A DNA stretch of 64,000 nt from contig NW_006920881.1 in NCBI RefSeq assembly GCF_000417875.1, forward strand, positions 729,819 through 793,818. Reading direction: 5' to 3'. Under the pieces are notes generated by a model that did no database searches, was not told the origin of the DNA, and saw nothing but the letters and a program-made list of their open reading frames with translations. The DNA is from Pseudozyma flocculosa PF-1. Taxonomy: Eukaryota; Basidiomycota; Ustilaginomycetes; Ustilaginales; Ustilaginaceae. Below, one piece after another: positions 20,021 through 29,585 of this stretch. A program made the position numbers and the translations under genes. Positions within the stretch are counted from its first letter, which is position 1, and each line of letters begins with the position of its first letter.

Positions 20021-21531
20021 GCAGCCTGCCGCCGAGTCACAAGCTCTGCCTGCGCCGCCTCTACCATCCTCACACCGGGGAGCTGCTCGACCACGCCGCG
20101 CTCGTCTACTTTGCCGCGCCCCGGTCCTACACGGGCGAAGATGCGCTGGAACTCCACGTCCACGGCGGCAACGCCACGGTGCGGGATACCCTCGACGCCC
20201 TGGCCGATATCGGCTTGCCCTCTCCCTCCTCCTCCTCCTCCTCCTCCTCCTCCTCGACGGCCGCGATGAGCGCCAGCCTGAATGTACGACCAGCGGAACC
20301 GGGCGAATTCACACGGCGCGCCTACACAAACGGACGCATGGACCTCACCTCGTCCGAGGCGCTACACTCACTCATCACGTCTTCCACGTCGTCGCAGCGT
20401 CGGCTCGCGCTCCAGGGGGCGGGTGGGGCGCAGACGCGGCGGTACGAGTCGATGCGGTCGAGCCTGGTCGATGCCATGGCCATGGTCGAGGCCCTGATCG
20501 ACTTCAGCGACGAAGAGGGTGTCGAGCCCCACGCCTGGACGTCGGCCAAGCGCGCGGCGCGCGCCATGAAGCGGCTCATCGAAGACGAACTCGGTCTCGA
20601 TCCCTCCTCCCCCTCCCCCTCGTCCTCGGGCGGTGCGGGACGACGTGCGGGGTCGGGGATGGGGAAGAGGCACGTGGGCGAGATACTCAACGAGGGCGTC
20701 AGGCTGGCCATCTACGGACCTCCCAACGCGGGCAAGTCGAGCCTGCTCAACGCCCTGGCCGATCGCGAGGCGGCCATCGTCAGCGACGTGCCCGGCACCA
20801 CGCGCGACGTCGTCCAGGTCGATCTCGACCTCGGCGGCTACAAGGTCGTCGCCTACGACACGGCGGGGATACGCGGCGACGACGAGACGACGGATCGCAT
20901 CGAGTCGATCGGCATCCTGCGCGCGCGCCAGGCCGTCGAGGCTGCCGACCTCGCCCTCCTCGTCTACCCGCTGCCGGACCTCGTCGCCGCTCCGAGCTCG
21001 ACGACGACGTCGTCGATGCCCATCCTCCGACCGCATAGCTACGGCGGCGAAGATCCGGATCTCGTCCTTTTGAACAAATCCGACCTGGTATCCGACCCGG
21101 ACGCCGCTATCGCCACGAACCTGCTCTCGTCCCGCATCAAAGGCACCGGGACGACGACAGCCACGACGACGAGGATCTACACGGGCTCGACAAAGACATC
21201 AGATGGACTGACGTCGCTCCTCTCGTCGCTCTCGGACCTGCTCGAGGCGAAATACGGACACCACCTCTCGCCCACCTCGTCGTCGTCTTCGTCGTCGTCG
21301 ACGCCACTCGTGACCCAGACGCGGCACCGGTTCCACCTGCTGGAATGCCACGCCGCCCTCGTCGAGTTCGACGCCCTCGCCAGCGTGCCCGACGACGACC
21401 GGGTCGACCTCGTCCTCGCCGCAGAACAGCTCCGTCTCGCCGCCAGGGCGATTGGTCGCGTCACGGGTCTCGACGTCCGGCCCGACGAGGTGCTCGGACA
21501 CGTGTTTGGCAAGTTTTGCATCGGCAAGTGA
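19627..21531 (+). CDS. MSS1: mitochondrial tRNA modification GTPase Mss1/MnmE/GTPBP3
   Basis: This intron-free gene encodes 634 residues. With its partner Mto1/MnmG, the enzyme modifies the wobble uridine of mitochondrial tRNAs. An Arg/Ser/Pro-rich presequence (1-75) fits mitochondrial import. The N-terminal folate-binding domain has ALASGRGQAGIAVIRISGP and PRSYTGEDALELHVHGG. A helical domain carries the inserted GTPase: G1 GPPNAGKSS (364-372), G3 DTAG (411-414), G4 NKSD (483-486). The C-terminus ends in CIGK, the family's catalytic cysteine motif. Serine runs from AGC and TCC repeats (19981-20022 and 20226-20255) interrupt the N-terminal domain, and other Ser/Thr-rich inserts lengthen the G domain. 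These make it longer than bacterial MnmE (about 450). All key motifs are intact. Confidence 0.93.
19981..20022 (+). repeat. AGC microsatellite coding for serine
   Basis: Thirteen tandem AGC triplets inside the MSS1 reading frame encode a polyserine run that is probably a surface loop. A second Ser run from TCC triplets follows at 20226-20255. Confidence 0.9.
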
Positions 21532-21661
21532 TGCGGCGATGAGGGTTGACGCGCTGGGTTGGTATGCTGCGGGCTGGAGGGTGCACCGAGGCGCGTGTTG
21601 TACAAGCATGTGGGCGGATATCGTGGAATGGTATAGGATGCGCGGAGGGGGGAGTGGCCAG

Positions 21662-22993
21662 TCAGTCGTGAGGCATCGGCATCGACGCCAGCGCCATCTC
21701 AAAGTCCTGATCGCCCTCCCAGCTCTGCGACATGGGCTGGCTCGCCTCTCCGTCGTCGTCGTCGTTGTCGCCCTGGTCCATCGCCTCGTCGCCGCCCGCG
21801 CCGCCCGTGGTCGACAGCTGAGGCGTGTGGTGGTGCAGATAGTGGTTGTACAGCGCCTCGTCGTCGTCGAGCAGGTCCTCGGGCGGCTCCAGCTCCGCCG
21901 CCTCGGCTCTTGGCGTGACGTCCGCACCGGCAGCGCCGTCACCGCGCCTCGCCATGGTCATGCCGACGCCGGGGGTCCACGTGGGCCCGATGTTCTTGGT
22001 GGGCGTTGCGTCGGCCGGCAAAGGACGCCGCTGCGCTCCGGCGTAGGTCGAGGCGGTCTGCAGGTCGGACTCCTCCCTCCTCGTCTCCTCTTCGAGGTAG
22101 GCCACCTCGTCGGGATCGAGCCACCCGACCTCCCTCTCGCCGCTGGCTTCCTGCGCCCGCTTGATGCGGCGATACTCTGCGACCATGACGCGCCGGATGA
22201 GCTCCTCGTCATCTTCCCACCACCTCGACCCGCCGGCAGCGGGACCGCCCTCGTCCATGTCGGCATCGACGTCGCTGCTGCTCGGCAGGTCGTCGCTGCC
22301 AATCATGTCGGCCCGTCTGAATCGCGAGCTCGGGTCGGCATGGCCTGGCGTGAGGACCAGCTCGTCGTCTGGCTCTGCGCCCATGTGCCGCAGGAAGGAT
22401 GCGCCGCGGGTATGGGCGAGGGTGCGTGCGCGGTCGCGCGCCATCTGCTGCTGGCAGCGCTGGCGGAACTTGGCGCGCCACACCTGCCTGGTAGGCGAGT
22501 CCTGATCGAGGGCGACGGCACCCGCAGCCGCACCCGCCGCCAAGGACCGGTCTGGAGAGGAGAGCGAGGCCGGGTCGCTCGAGCGATGGTGTGGCCGTGC
22601 GCGGTTACCCGACAGCCGCCCGGAGTCGGCGACGGCATAGCGGGAGCGCGAGGGCGCATGTGTCGAGGCGGCGGTGCGGTTGGAAGACCCGGTAAAGAGC
22701 GACTGGCGCTTGGACTCGAGCAGGGCGTGGGTATGTGCCGGCAGCGGTGTGCTGTTGGGCGAGGAAAAGGTCTGTAGTGGCAGGTAGCGGTCCTGCGCCG
22801 CGGACGACGAGGGACCAGCGACGGCGTTGTTCGCCGCTGTCATCGGGCGCAACGACGATGACGACGACGACGACATCGAGACGTCGGGCGTGGGCGGCGC
22901 GGGGGGTAGGTGCCACATTGCTGGGCCGGGGGCGGCGTGATTCCACGAGGTGGGGTGGTGGGTGCGGTAGGGCGATGCGAGCGGGCTGGACAT
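21662..22993 (-). CDS. RPA-interacting-like disordered protein
   Basis: This gene encodes 443 residues from the ATG at 22993; an upstream ATG at 23230 in frame would add 79 low-complexity residues. Most of the protein is Ser/Pro/Ala-rich and probably disordered. Two blocks look folded. Residues 169-196 (RQVWRAKFRQRCQQQMARD) recall the N-terminal motif of RPA-interacting proteins, which carry replication protein A into the nucleus. A second helical stretch with WWEDDEELIRRVMVAEYRR (258-276) resembles their middle region. No cysteine-rich C-terminal zinc region follows, unlike animal RPAIN. The assignment is therefore tentative. The acidic C-terminus ends MPMPHD. It is convergent with MSS1, 130 bp apart. 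Confidence 0.6.
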   Translation of the reverse strand: MSSPLASPYRTHHPTSWNHAAPGPAMWHLPPAPPTPDVSMSSSSSSSLRPMTAANNAVAGPSSSAAQDRYLPLQTFSSPNSTPLPAHTHALLESKRQSLFTGSSNRTAASTHAPSRSRYAVADSGRLSGNRARPHHRSSDPASLSSPDRSLAAGAAAGAVALDQDSPTRQVWRAKFRQRCQQQMARDRARTLAHTRGASFLRHMGAEPDDELVLTPGHADPSSRFRRADMIGSDDLPSSSDVDADMDEGGPAAGGSRWWEDDEELIRRVMVAEYRRIKRAQEASGEREVGWLDPDEVAYLEEETRREESDLQTASTYAGAQRRPLPADATPTKNIGPTWTPGVGMTMARRGDGAAGADVTPRAEAAELEPPEDLLDDDEALYNHYLHHHTPQLSTTGGAGGDEAMDQGDNDDDDGEASQPMSQSWEGDQDFEMALASMPMPHD

Positions 22994-23485
22994 GTCGAGC
23001 GAGTTCCTAGAAGTGACCCTGGACCCGCTGGCGCTGGCGCTGGCGCTGGCGCTGGCGGTATGGGTGGGTGAAGCGGAAGAGGAATTGGCGGGTGGCGGGT
23101 TGCGGGTGGCGGTGGTGGTTGCGAAGCAAGGGATGCGTTCGGAGCAGCTCGGCCAGTCGAGCAACGGCGAGGGCTGTGGCGTGGAGGCCCGTCCGCCGGC
23201 GAGCGGAACGCGGCCCTCGACAGCAAGCAAGCCTCAAAATCAAGATTCAAGATTGACAGCAGCCTCGCCAGCCAGCCGGCCAGCCAGAGCCACGGCTCTC
23301 TACGCCAAGTCGGCCTGGCCAGCCTGGGACGCGACGCGACTCTCATCAAGCCAGACCTCGAGGCGCTCTCTCTCTCTCCCCCCTACTGAGCAGGCCTCGC
23401 ACGCGGCCATCGATCATTTGTATGGTCTCTACTGCTGCATTACGACGGCATGGCAATACCACTGACGGCAACCTGGACACCGCAG
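22994..23485. other. spacer between RPAIN-like and POF1-like genes
   Basis: About 490 bp hold the promoter of the RPAIN-like gene, including a GCTGGC hexamer repeat at 23027-23057 that would encode Ala/Ser if the upstream start is used, and the 3' end of the POF1-like gene. No other gene is seen. Confidence 0.5.
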
Positions 23486-24517
23486 TCACGCCTCCGGATC
23501 CACGTAGACGCCACTCGTCAGCAGGTACTCGACCAGAAGCGACGGCACCATGTCCTCGAGCTCCCTCCGCTTGCCGCTCTCGTCCATTCCGGCATCCCGC
23601 AGCACCTCGCGGATCCGCGTAGAGCTCAGCCGCGTCTCGGCCGGCTCCAGATCGAGCAGCGCTACGCTGCCGGCGTCGACCCACTTCTTGACCCGCGGCG
23701 ACCCGAGCAGCTTGGCCTCGTCGTCGGCCGCCTCGTCGGCCGACGAGAGCGATGGGAACGACGCCGCATCGCGCCTCGCACAGACGAATGTGGTCCGCTC
23801 CTCGTCGAAAAAGACGCCGCACTGGCGCTCCATTTCGGCCTCGGAGGGGTAGTACTTTGGCTGAAACACGCGGTACAGGGTGTCGAAGCCGACGACCCAG
23901 TGCAGTCTCGGCCGCGACGCCCTGCGATCCGCCTCGCCCGCCCTCTGCCGGAGCGCATCCCAGGTGAGCGTCGACTTGTCAAAGATGAGGGGCTTGTCGA
24001 CGAGCGCGACGGCGACGTTGGGCCGCGCATCCTGCTGCTGCTGCCGCTGCTGCTCGAGCTCGAGCTCGTGTTCGATCTGCTGGGCGAGCAGCGTCATCAT
24101 GTGCACGCGCTGCTCGAGCGACGCGTCGCCCCTCTTGCCCTTGCCCTTGTCGGCGTTGTTGGTCGAAAAGAGGAGCAGGTGGGCGTCGTAGTGCCGCTTG
24201 CTGCCCGCCGACGACGACTGGGCCAGCAGCGGCCGCGAGAGGGTGAGGGCGAGGTGGGCCTTGGATGGAGGGTTGAACGACGAGTCGAGCACGGCGATGT
24301 CGAGGTTGCCCAGCTGTGGAGATGGGGACGGCAATGAAGATGGCGACTGCGCTGCCGAAGATGCGCTCGAGCTGGGAGGGTATGGCCACGAGGGATGGGT
24401 CGAGTAGAGGATCTCGAGGCCCGGCTTGCCGGCTGCGCTCGACGCCGATGCCGACGCCGACGCCGACGCTGCCACGGCCTTTGCGATGCGTGAGGCCGCA
24501 GCCGTCTTGCTGGTCAT
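23486..24517 (-). CDS. POF1: Pof1-like nucleotidylyltransferase
   Basis: This single-exon gene encodes 343 residues of the HIGH-type nucleotidylyltransferase fold, the superfamily of NMN adenylyltransferases. The signature loop is SSFNPPSKAHL (79-89), where the usual HxGH is replaced by SKAH as in the fungal Pof1 branch. Later motifs are GFDTLYRVFQPKYY (210-223) and the C-terminal SSTRIRE (298-304) that contacts the nucleotide phosphates. Yeast Pof1 is linked to protein quality control and filamentation; the exact substrate is unsettled. The first 70 residues are Ala/Ser-rich and probably disordered. The ATG at 24517 is preferred, since earlier in-frame residues lack family likeness. It is head-to-head with SEC28 across 342 bp. 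Confidence 0.8.
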   Translation of the reverse strand: MTSKTAAASRIAKAVAASASASASASSAAGKPGLEILYSTHPSWPYPPSSSASSAAQSPSSLPSPSPQLGNLDIAVLDSSFNPPSKAHLALTLSRPLLAQSSSAGSKRHYDAHLLLFSTNNADKGKGKRGDASLEQRVHMMTLLAQQIEHELELEQQRQQQQDARPNVAVALVDKPLIFDKSTLTWDALRQRAGEADRRASRPRLHWVVGFDTLYRVFQPKYYPSEAEMERQCGVFFDEERTTFVCARRDAASFPSLSSADEAADDEAKLLGSPRVKKWVDAGSVALLDLEPAETRLSSTRIREVLRDAGMDESGKRRELEDMVPSLLVEYLLTSGVYVDPEA

Positions 24518-24859
24518 CTCGGTTGCAAATCGAACAAGCCAACTTCGGGGCTTGGAGGTGGCGATCGAGGTTGATGAGAGGAGGAGCAACGATGGCAGAG
24601 GCACAAGAGGGAGGAGGGGGTTCCAGCAGAGCAAGGTGGTTTGTCTTGTCCCTTCCCCGGCTGGCTCGTGCGCCACGCGTCGTCGGCATTCGGGCGAGAA
24701 AGAGGGCGGCCAGCAACCAACCGACTGCCAACAACGCAGCGCGGCCCAGCCCCTTGGAAGTCGCTCTGCAACCAACACTTCTCACCTTGTCACCATCAGC
24801 AGCGCCACTGACTACTACCATCAGCCTCGCTCGACACCGCACACAACCCTCGCCTCAAC
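24518..24859. promoter_or_regulatory. bidirectional promoter POF1-like / SEC28
   Basis: 342 bp separate two divergent start codons, so both genes must be driven from here. No TATA box is obvious. Confidence 0.6.
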
Positions 24860-26068
24860 ATGGACTCGTCGCTCTTCGAGGTCCAGTCCCTCTTCTACCA
24901 GGGCGCCTACAGGGGCTGCATCGACCTCGCCCTCTCGTCGACGTCGTCGGCCAGCTCCACCGACCCGACGGGAACCTCCATCCTCCTCTACGCCGCCCGC
25001 TCCCACCTCGCCGCATCGCCGCCAAACCCATCCTCCGCACTCTCCGTCCTGTCGTCGCTCCCGCAGCAGCCCCACGTCGACGCCGTCCGCGCCCTCGCCC
25101 GCTTCGTTCAGGCGCGCTCCCAGGGCGACCAGGACGCCATCAGCAGGGAGACGGTCAACCTCACCGAGCTCCTCGACCACGCCGTCGTGGGCGAGGAAAA
25201 GGGCCAGGTCATCAGGTGCGCCGCTGCCACCGCCCTCTTCCTCGAGGGAGACTCGGAAGAGGCGCTCGAGACCCTCGGCGTCGGAAGCGGTTCCAGCCGC
25301 GAGCTCGAATGGTGAGCCTGCCGGTCCAGGCAGCTGAGCCAACCCGTCGCTGTCGTCTTTCCGTAAAGATGACTGATGTTCCCTGCCCCTCATCCGCTCT
25401 CTTCATCTTCTTCCCTCAGCGTCGCGCTGGGAGTCCACATCCTGCTCTCGATCCACCGCCTCGACCTGGCCGAAAAGGAGTACCTGGCAGCGCGAGCATG
25501 GGCCGACGACTCGCTCCTGATTCAGGTGAGCCCGACCTGCCTTGTCCTTGCACTGCACTCGTCCGGTCTGCTGCTGCCGGGCACCACGCTGACGTCTCCC
25601 TCCCTTGCCCTGGCCCGTGCCCTCGCTGCTTCCTCGTTGCCCCGGCCGTACCAGCTCATTGAGGCATGGCTCGGCCTGGCCCAGGGCGGTCGGTCGACGC
25701 AGCAGGCATTCTACGTCTACGACGAGCTGGCGCAGAACCCGAGTGCGGCGGGGACGCACAAGTCGGTCGTCTCGCTCGTGGGCAAGGCGACGGCGCTCGC
25801 TGCCAACGGCGATGTCGAGGGCGCCAAAAAGCAGCTCGACGAGGCGCAGCAGCTCGTGAGTGTCTGCGTGGTCCTTCTGCGGGTGGCCTGGCGATGCACA
25901 GATCCGGAATACTGATAATCAAAGGAGGCGACGACGATGGTGCTTGCGCCCTCCCCCGGCAGGACCCGGAGAACGCAGAGATCCTGGCCAACAAGGCGGC
26001 GCTGGCGGCGTATGGCGCCAGCCTCTCGCCCAACAAGCCCAACCCGACGACGGAGCTGCTCGAGTGAG

Positions 26069-26104
<36 letters not shown>

Positions 26105-26301
26105 TCGCACCGACGTCGAAGCTGACTGTCGCCGCCGTCGAGCGCTCTGCCACTGTTCCTCTGTGCGCACACGCACGCGCACCCGCCAGGCAATTGCGAA
26201 GGGCCAATGCGAGCCACCCGCTGGTGCAGGAGTACGAGTCGCTCGACCGGACGTTTGACGAGGTGGCGGCCAAGTTTAAGCTGGGCAGTGTCGAGGCATG
26301 A
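24860..26301 (+). CDS. SEC28: coatomer subunit epsilon (epsilon-COP, Sec28)
   Basis: Five exons (24860-25311, 25420-25525, 25655-25855, 25963-26063, 26190-26301) join in phase to 323 residues. Donors are GTGAGC/GTGAGT, and the introns are 108, 129, 107 and 126 nt; the last carries a CT repeat. The protein is the TPR-like epsilon subunit of the COPI coat, which stabilises alpha-COP on Golgi-derived vesicles. Landmarks are the N-terminus MDSSLFEVQSLFYQGAYRGC, HRLDLAEKEYLAARAW, LIEAWLGLAQGG, QQAFYVYDELA and the end SHPLVQEYESLDRTFDEVAAKF. The length is close to the family norm (about 300). It is convergent with AAR2, with 141 bp between stops. Confidence 0.92.
26073..26099 (+). repeat. CT dinucleotide repeat in SEC28 intron 4
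   Basis: A CT run starts a few bases after the GTGAGT donor of the last intron. It may serve as part of the pyrimidine-rich signal or simply be a microsatellite. Confidence 0.85.
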
Positions 26302-26442
26302 TAGGATGGGATGGGATGGGATGGCCGGTGTCGCCCCGCCTCGCCAAGGCCTGTACGATTCGGCGGCCTGGACGCAACTTGACAGATGCCGCATCTTGTC
26401 TTCCCCACGGCTGCTGCTCGGCACGTGCTTGCGACTGTGGCG

Positions 26443-28218
26443 CTACAACTCGACGACGACGGGCGCCTCGTCGCCGAGTTCGGCATAAAGGTCATCCTCG
26501 ACCTCCCTTTCCTCGTCGAGCAGACTATCGAGGTCCCAGCCGAAGCGACGCTTGACGAGGTGCGAGAGGGACCTCCATGCCGCGATGAGGGCCTCTTCGC
26601 CGGCAGGGTCGCGCGACGACGAGGCGACGAGGGCGCGCGCGACGTGGACGCGCAGCGTGCCGAGGTTCTTGACCAGCTCCACCTCCTCCTTCGCCCCTCC
26701 TCCTCCTCCTGACCCGGGTGATTGGTCGGACCAAAACGAAGAGGGGAGCAGCTCGAGTTGGGCAGTGAGAGCGCGGAGAAAGGAGACGTGCGGTCGTACC
26801 GTCACCGCGACCAGAGATTGCACCCCATTCCCGTCTCCGCCGCCGCTGGCTCTTTGCGCCGCATCGATCGAGGAAGGGTGCGGGTCGAAGCCGCTCGATG
26901 CGCCGAGGATCGACGACGAGTGGCAAAAGAGCGAGACGAGCCGCGTCCACTGCGACAGGGCGGCGTGGTTGTGGCTGTGCACAAAGAGGTGGAAGCACAG
27001 CTCAAACTCGCACAGCAGCGCGCCCATCGTTGCGTCGTCGTCGTCGTCGCCGTCGTGGGAGTGCTGCTCGACGACGCCAGCGTTGCTCCCGGCCGGATCG
27101 GGGAGGACGCCGGCGCGGACGCGGCAGCGGCGCATCGTCTCGACGAGGAGGTAGCTCTTGTCCTGGCTCCACCGCGTCAGCGTCGATCCCGTCGAACCCG
27201 GCGGCCAGCTGCGCCGCAGGTCCAACGGCGTAAAGCGCAGCGTGCGGCCGTCGTCTCCGTCCTCGTCGTCGCTGAGGTCGGCAGGATGTGCAGACCGATC
27301 CCGTTTCCTCTTTCGTTGTTGCGCTCCGTCCTCCTTCTCCTCGTCGTCGCTGGGGACGACTTCGAACCGCTGCATGACCTCGTCCTCCACGTCGCTGGTC
27401 GCAGGTCGAGCTTTGCCCCATATCCGCCTCCCGCCCTTCGCCCTTGCAGCCAGTCCATCTTCGGCATCGGCGTCGTCCGGACCGGTGGTCATGCTATCGA
27501 CGACCGCATCGCCGGTACCGGGTTGGAGGCCGACGATGCGCGCGACGACTGCGCCGCCGATGCGGCCGCCGTCGCGGCTGAGCCAGGACGTGGCGCGGTG
27601 CCAGTTCCCCAGCGCCTCGTGCGGGTACGCGAGGAGGTGTGGGTCGAGCGTCTGCAGGTACTCTGGTGATGTGACTGTGGGTGTTCGCTCGGGCGGCGAC
27701 GAGGACGAGGACGAGGAGGGGGGAGGGAGCCTGCGACGGAGTTTGGTGCGTCTCGCCTGTGCTGGCCCTGTGCGGGTCGATGGTGCCGCGGTGCTTCCCG
27801 GAACGGTGGCGTTGGCGTGCGACGAGGAGGAGGAGGACGACGACGAGGACGACGACGACAAAGGGGGCAAGACGAGTTGCTCGAGGGCCGCGTCAAAGTG
27901 GCGCACGACGACCTCTCCCGGTGCAAAGCGGCGAAGGAGGACATTCCTGATTCCAAAGGCGTTGTCGATGCCGGCCGTGGCTGTGCCCGTGGTGTCAGCG
28001 TCGGCGTCGACGTTGGCGCGAGAGGGGAGGCACCAGCTGATGCAGTGCCATCCGGGCGGGATGAGCTTGATGCCCTGGAACGAGGCGTCGGTGAGGTAGC
28101 AGGTCGGGTGGCCGTCGATGAGGAGCTGGGTGCGCGCCGGCAGGTTCGAGACGAGGAGAAAGGCGTGCGTCTCGAACAGTATCTGCGCCTCCGAGGGCGT
28201 CAGGTGGTGTGCTGGCAT
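26443..28218 (-). CDS. AAR2: Aar2, U5 snRNP assembly factor
   Basis: This intron-free gene encodes 591 residues. Aar2 escorts Prp8 during U5 snRNP biogenesis in pre-mRNA splicing. The N-terminal beta domain has FQGIKLIPPGWH (47-58), the family hallmark, and an LLVSNLPARTQLLIDG strand pair before it. The middle contains YPHEALGNWHRATSWLS, matching the hinge helix, and the C-terminal helical domain starts around FELCFHLFVHSHNHAALSQWTRLVSL. Asp/Glu- and Ser-rich inserts make it much longer than human AAR2 (384 residues). The start at 28218 was chosen since residues before it are a Ser run plus hydrophobic sequence unlike the family. It is head-to-head with the RS-rich protein. Confidence 0.88.
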   Translation of the reverse strand: MPAHHLTPSEAQILFETHAFLLVSNLPARTQLLIDGHPTCYLTDASFQGIKLIPPGWHCISWCLPSRANVDADADTTGTATAGIDNAFGIRNVLLRRFAPGEVVVRHFDAALEQLVLPPLSSSSSSSSSSSSSHANATVPGSTAAPSTRTGPAQARRTKLRRRLPPPSSSSSSSPPERTPTVTSPEYLQTLDPHLLAYPHEALGNWHRATSWLSRDGGRIGGAVVARIVGLQPGTGDAVVDSMTTGPDDADAEDGLAARAKGGRRIWGKARPATSDVEDEVMQRFEVVPSDDEEKEDGAQQRKRKRDRSAHPADLSDDEDGDDGRTLRFTPLDLRRSWPPGSTGSTLTRWSQDKSYLLVETMRRCRVRAGVLPDPAGSNAGVVEQHSHDGDDDDDATMGALLCEFELCFHLFVHSHNHAALSQWTRLVSLFCHSSSILGASSGFDPHPSSIDAAQRASGGGDGNGVQSLVAVTVRPHVSFLRALTAQLELLPSSFWSDQSPGSGGGGGAKEEVELVKNLGTLRVHVARALVASSSRDPAGEEALIAAWRSLSHLVKRRFGWDLDSLLDEEREVEDDLYAELGDEAPVVVEL

Positions 28219-28433
28219 CGTGCAAGGGATGGCAGCGGAGGAGGGGGAGGAGGAGGACGACGAGGACGACGAGGACGAGGACGAGGATGGTGGTGGCAAC
28301 GAGGAAACGGCGGCGACCCAAAAAGAACAAAGTGCCAAAGACACACCTCCACCTGGCCCAGGCCGTCGTCGTTGTCCTAACTTACGCCCACCATCACCAC
28401 CACCATCGTCTCACTCTGGCCCACCATCCAGCC
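28219..28433. promoter_or_regulatory. bidirectional promoter AAR2 / RS-rich protein
   Basis: Only 215 bp separate the two divergent start codons. The segment is rich in GAC/GAG triplets and then CACCAC near 28390. Co-expression of two splicing-related genes from it is an inference. Confidence 0.55.
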
Positions 28434-29585
28434 ATGCCCTCGCCCGACGAACCACCACCACGGCCACCACGGTCAACTGCAGCAGCAACGGCATCATCCT
28501 ACATCTCCTCTCTACCAACGGACCTCCCCGCCTCGCAGGTCGACTCGTACATCGCCTCTCTCATCCTCCGCGACTCGACGGCGCGCGCCAGCCAGTACGA
28601 CAAGCACGGCATCGCAGCCTACCTCGACGGTCGCGACCCTTCCTCCTCCTCGCCCGCCGCTGCAACGCCAGGTCCGCGCGAGTACAACAAGCGCTTCCTC
28701 GCCTCGGTCCTCCGAAACGTACAGGGACACAACCACGCCGTGATACGGCAGCAACTCGTCGATGCCACCCGGGCCAACCGGCACCGGTACCGCGGGGGCG
28801 TGGACGATAAGGGGAAGGCGAGGCAAAGGGGCGACGAGGGGGAGGAAGATAAGGACGAGGACGAGGATGGGCACCGCCCTACCCGCTCCCGCTCCGCCTC
28901 CCCCGCTCCGGACGCACAGGGCTACTCGTCGAAGATGGACAAGTACTTTGACGTCGCCTACGACCCTACCACCGACGTCACACTCGACGACGTCACCGAC
29001 CCGCGGACAGGGTTGATACGAGGTGACGACGAGGGGTGGGACCGACTGGCAGGCATTCTGACGGCCGACGAGAGGGCAAAAGAGGAAAAGAGGCAGAGGA
29101 AGCGAGATAGGGATCGGATACGCGCCGAGAGGGAGGCAAAGAGGAGGCGCAGAGAACCAGGCGGCGACAATGCAAGGAGCACGAAGAGGCATAGGGACAG
29201 GGACAGGGATCGCGCTTCCGTCGACTCGGATGGGCAGCCAGACTCGGCGATGGCGGCGACAAGCGAGCGTCGACGCCACCGCTCCAGGTCCAGATCGCCA
29301 CGACGCGACGCAACACACCACCACCACCACCATCGCCGTCGTCGGTCTCGCTCGCCCGCCTCTGACGACGACGACAACGACCGACGACATCCTTCCCGAC
29401 ACCACCGGAGCGACCACCGTCGACATACGAGCAAGAGGCATCGGACCTCCTCTTCCCGTCGTGACGCCTCACCCTCGCGCCACTCTCGTTCTCGCCGCGA
29501 CCCCTCCCCCTCCCCACCACGGCCGCCGCCGCCGCCGCCGCCAAAGGTGCGCGAGTGGGACTTAGGCAAGAATCTCAGCTTCTAG
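28434..29585 (+). CDS. RS-domain nuclear protein, probable splicing factor
   Basis: This single-exon gene encodes 383 residues. The N-terminal third appears folded and carries VDSYIASLILRDSTARASQ and EYNKRFLASVLRNVQGHN; the second block (RFL..VLRN...HN) recalls a motif of uncharacterised RNA-processing proteins. An acidic stretch and YFDVAYDPTTDV follow. The C-terminal half is Arg/Asp, Arg/Ser and His repeats typical of splicing regulators, with a polyproline segment and a conserved-looking end VREWDLGKNLSF. I do not recognise the exact family. A nuclear pre-mRNA-processing role fits the RS tail and the shared promoter with AAR2. The ATG at 28434 is preferred; the open frame extends further upstream but is low complexity there and overlaps the AAR2 start. 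Confidence 0.75.
   Translation: MPSPDEPPPRPPRSTAAATASSYISSLPTDLPASQVDSYIASLILRDSTARASQYDKHGIAAYLDGRDPSSSSPAAATPGPREYNKRFLASVLRNVQGHNHAVIRQQLVDATRANRHRYRGGVDDKGKARQRGDEGEEDKDEDEDGHRPTRSRSASPAPDAQGYSSKMDKYFDVAYDPTTDVTLDDVTDPRTGLIRGDDEGWDRLAGILTADERAKEEKRQRKRDRDRIRAEREAKRRRREPGGDNARSTKRHRDRDRDRASVDSDGQPDSAMAATSERRRHRSRSRSPRRDATHHHHHHRRRRSRSPASDDDDNDRRHPSRHHRSDHRRHTSKRHRTSSSRRDASPSRHSRSRRDPSPSPPRPPPPPPPKVREWDLGKNLSF

Noticed and set aside
21452..22777. Plus-strand frame of 441 codons opposite the RPAIN-like gene
   Set aside because: It is rich in Arg/Val/Gly without motifs and overlaps the MSS1 end; the minus-strand reading has plausible helical blocks and acidic runs.
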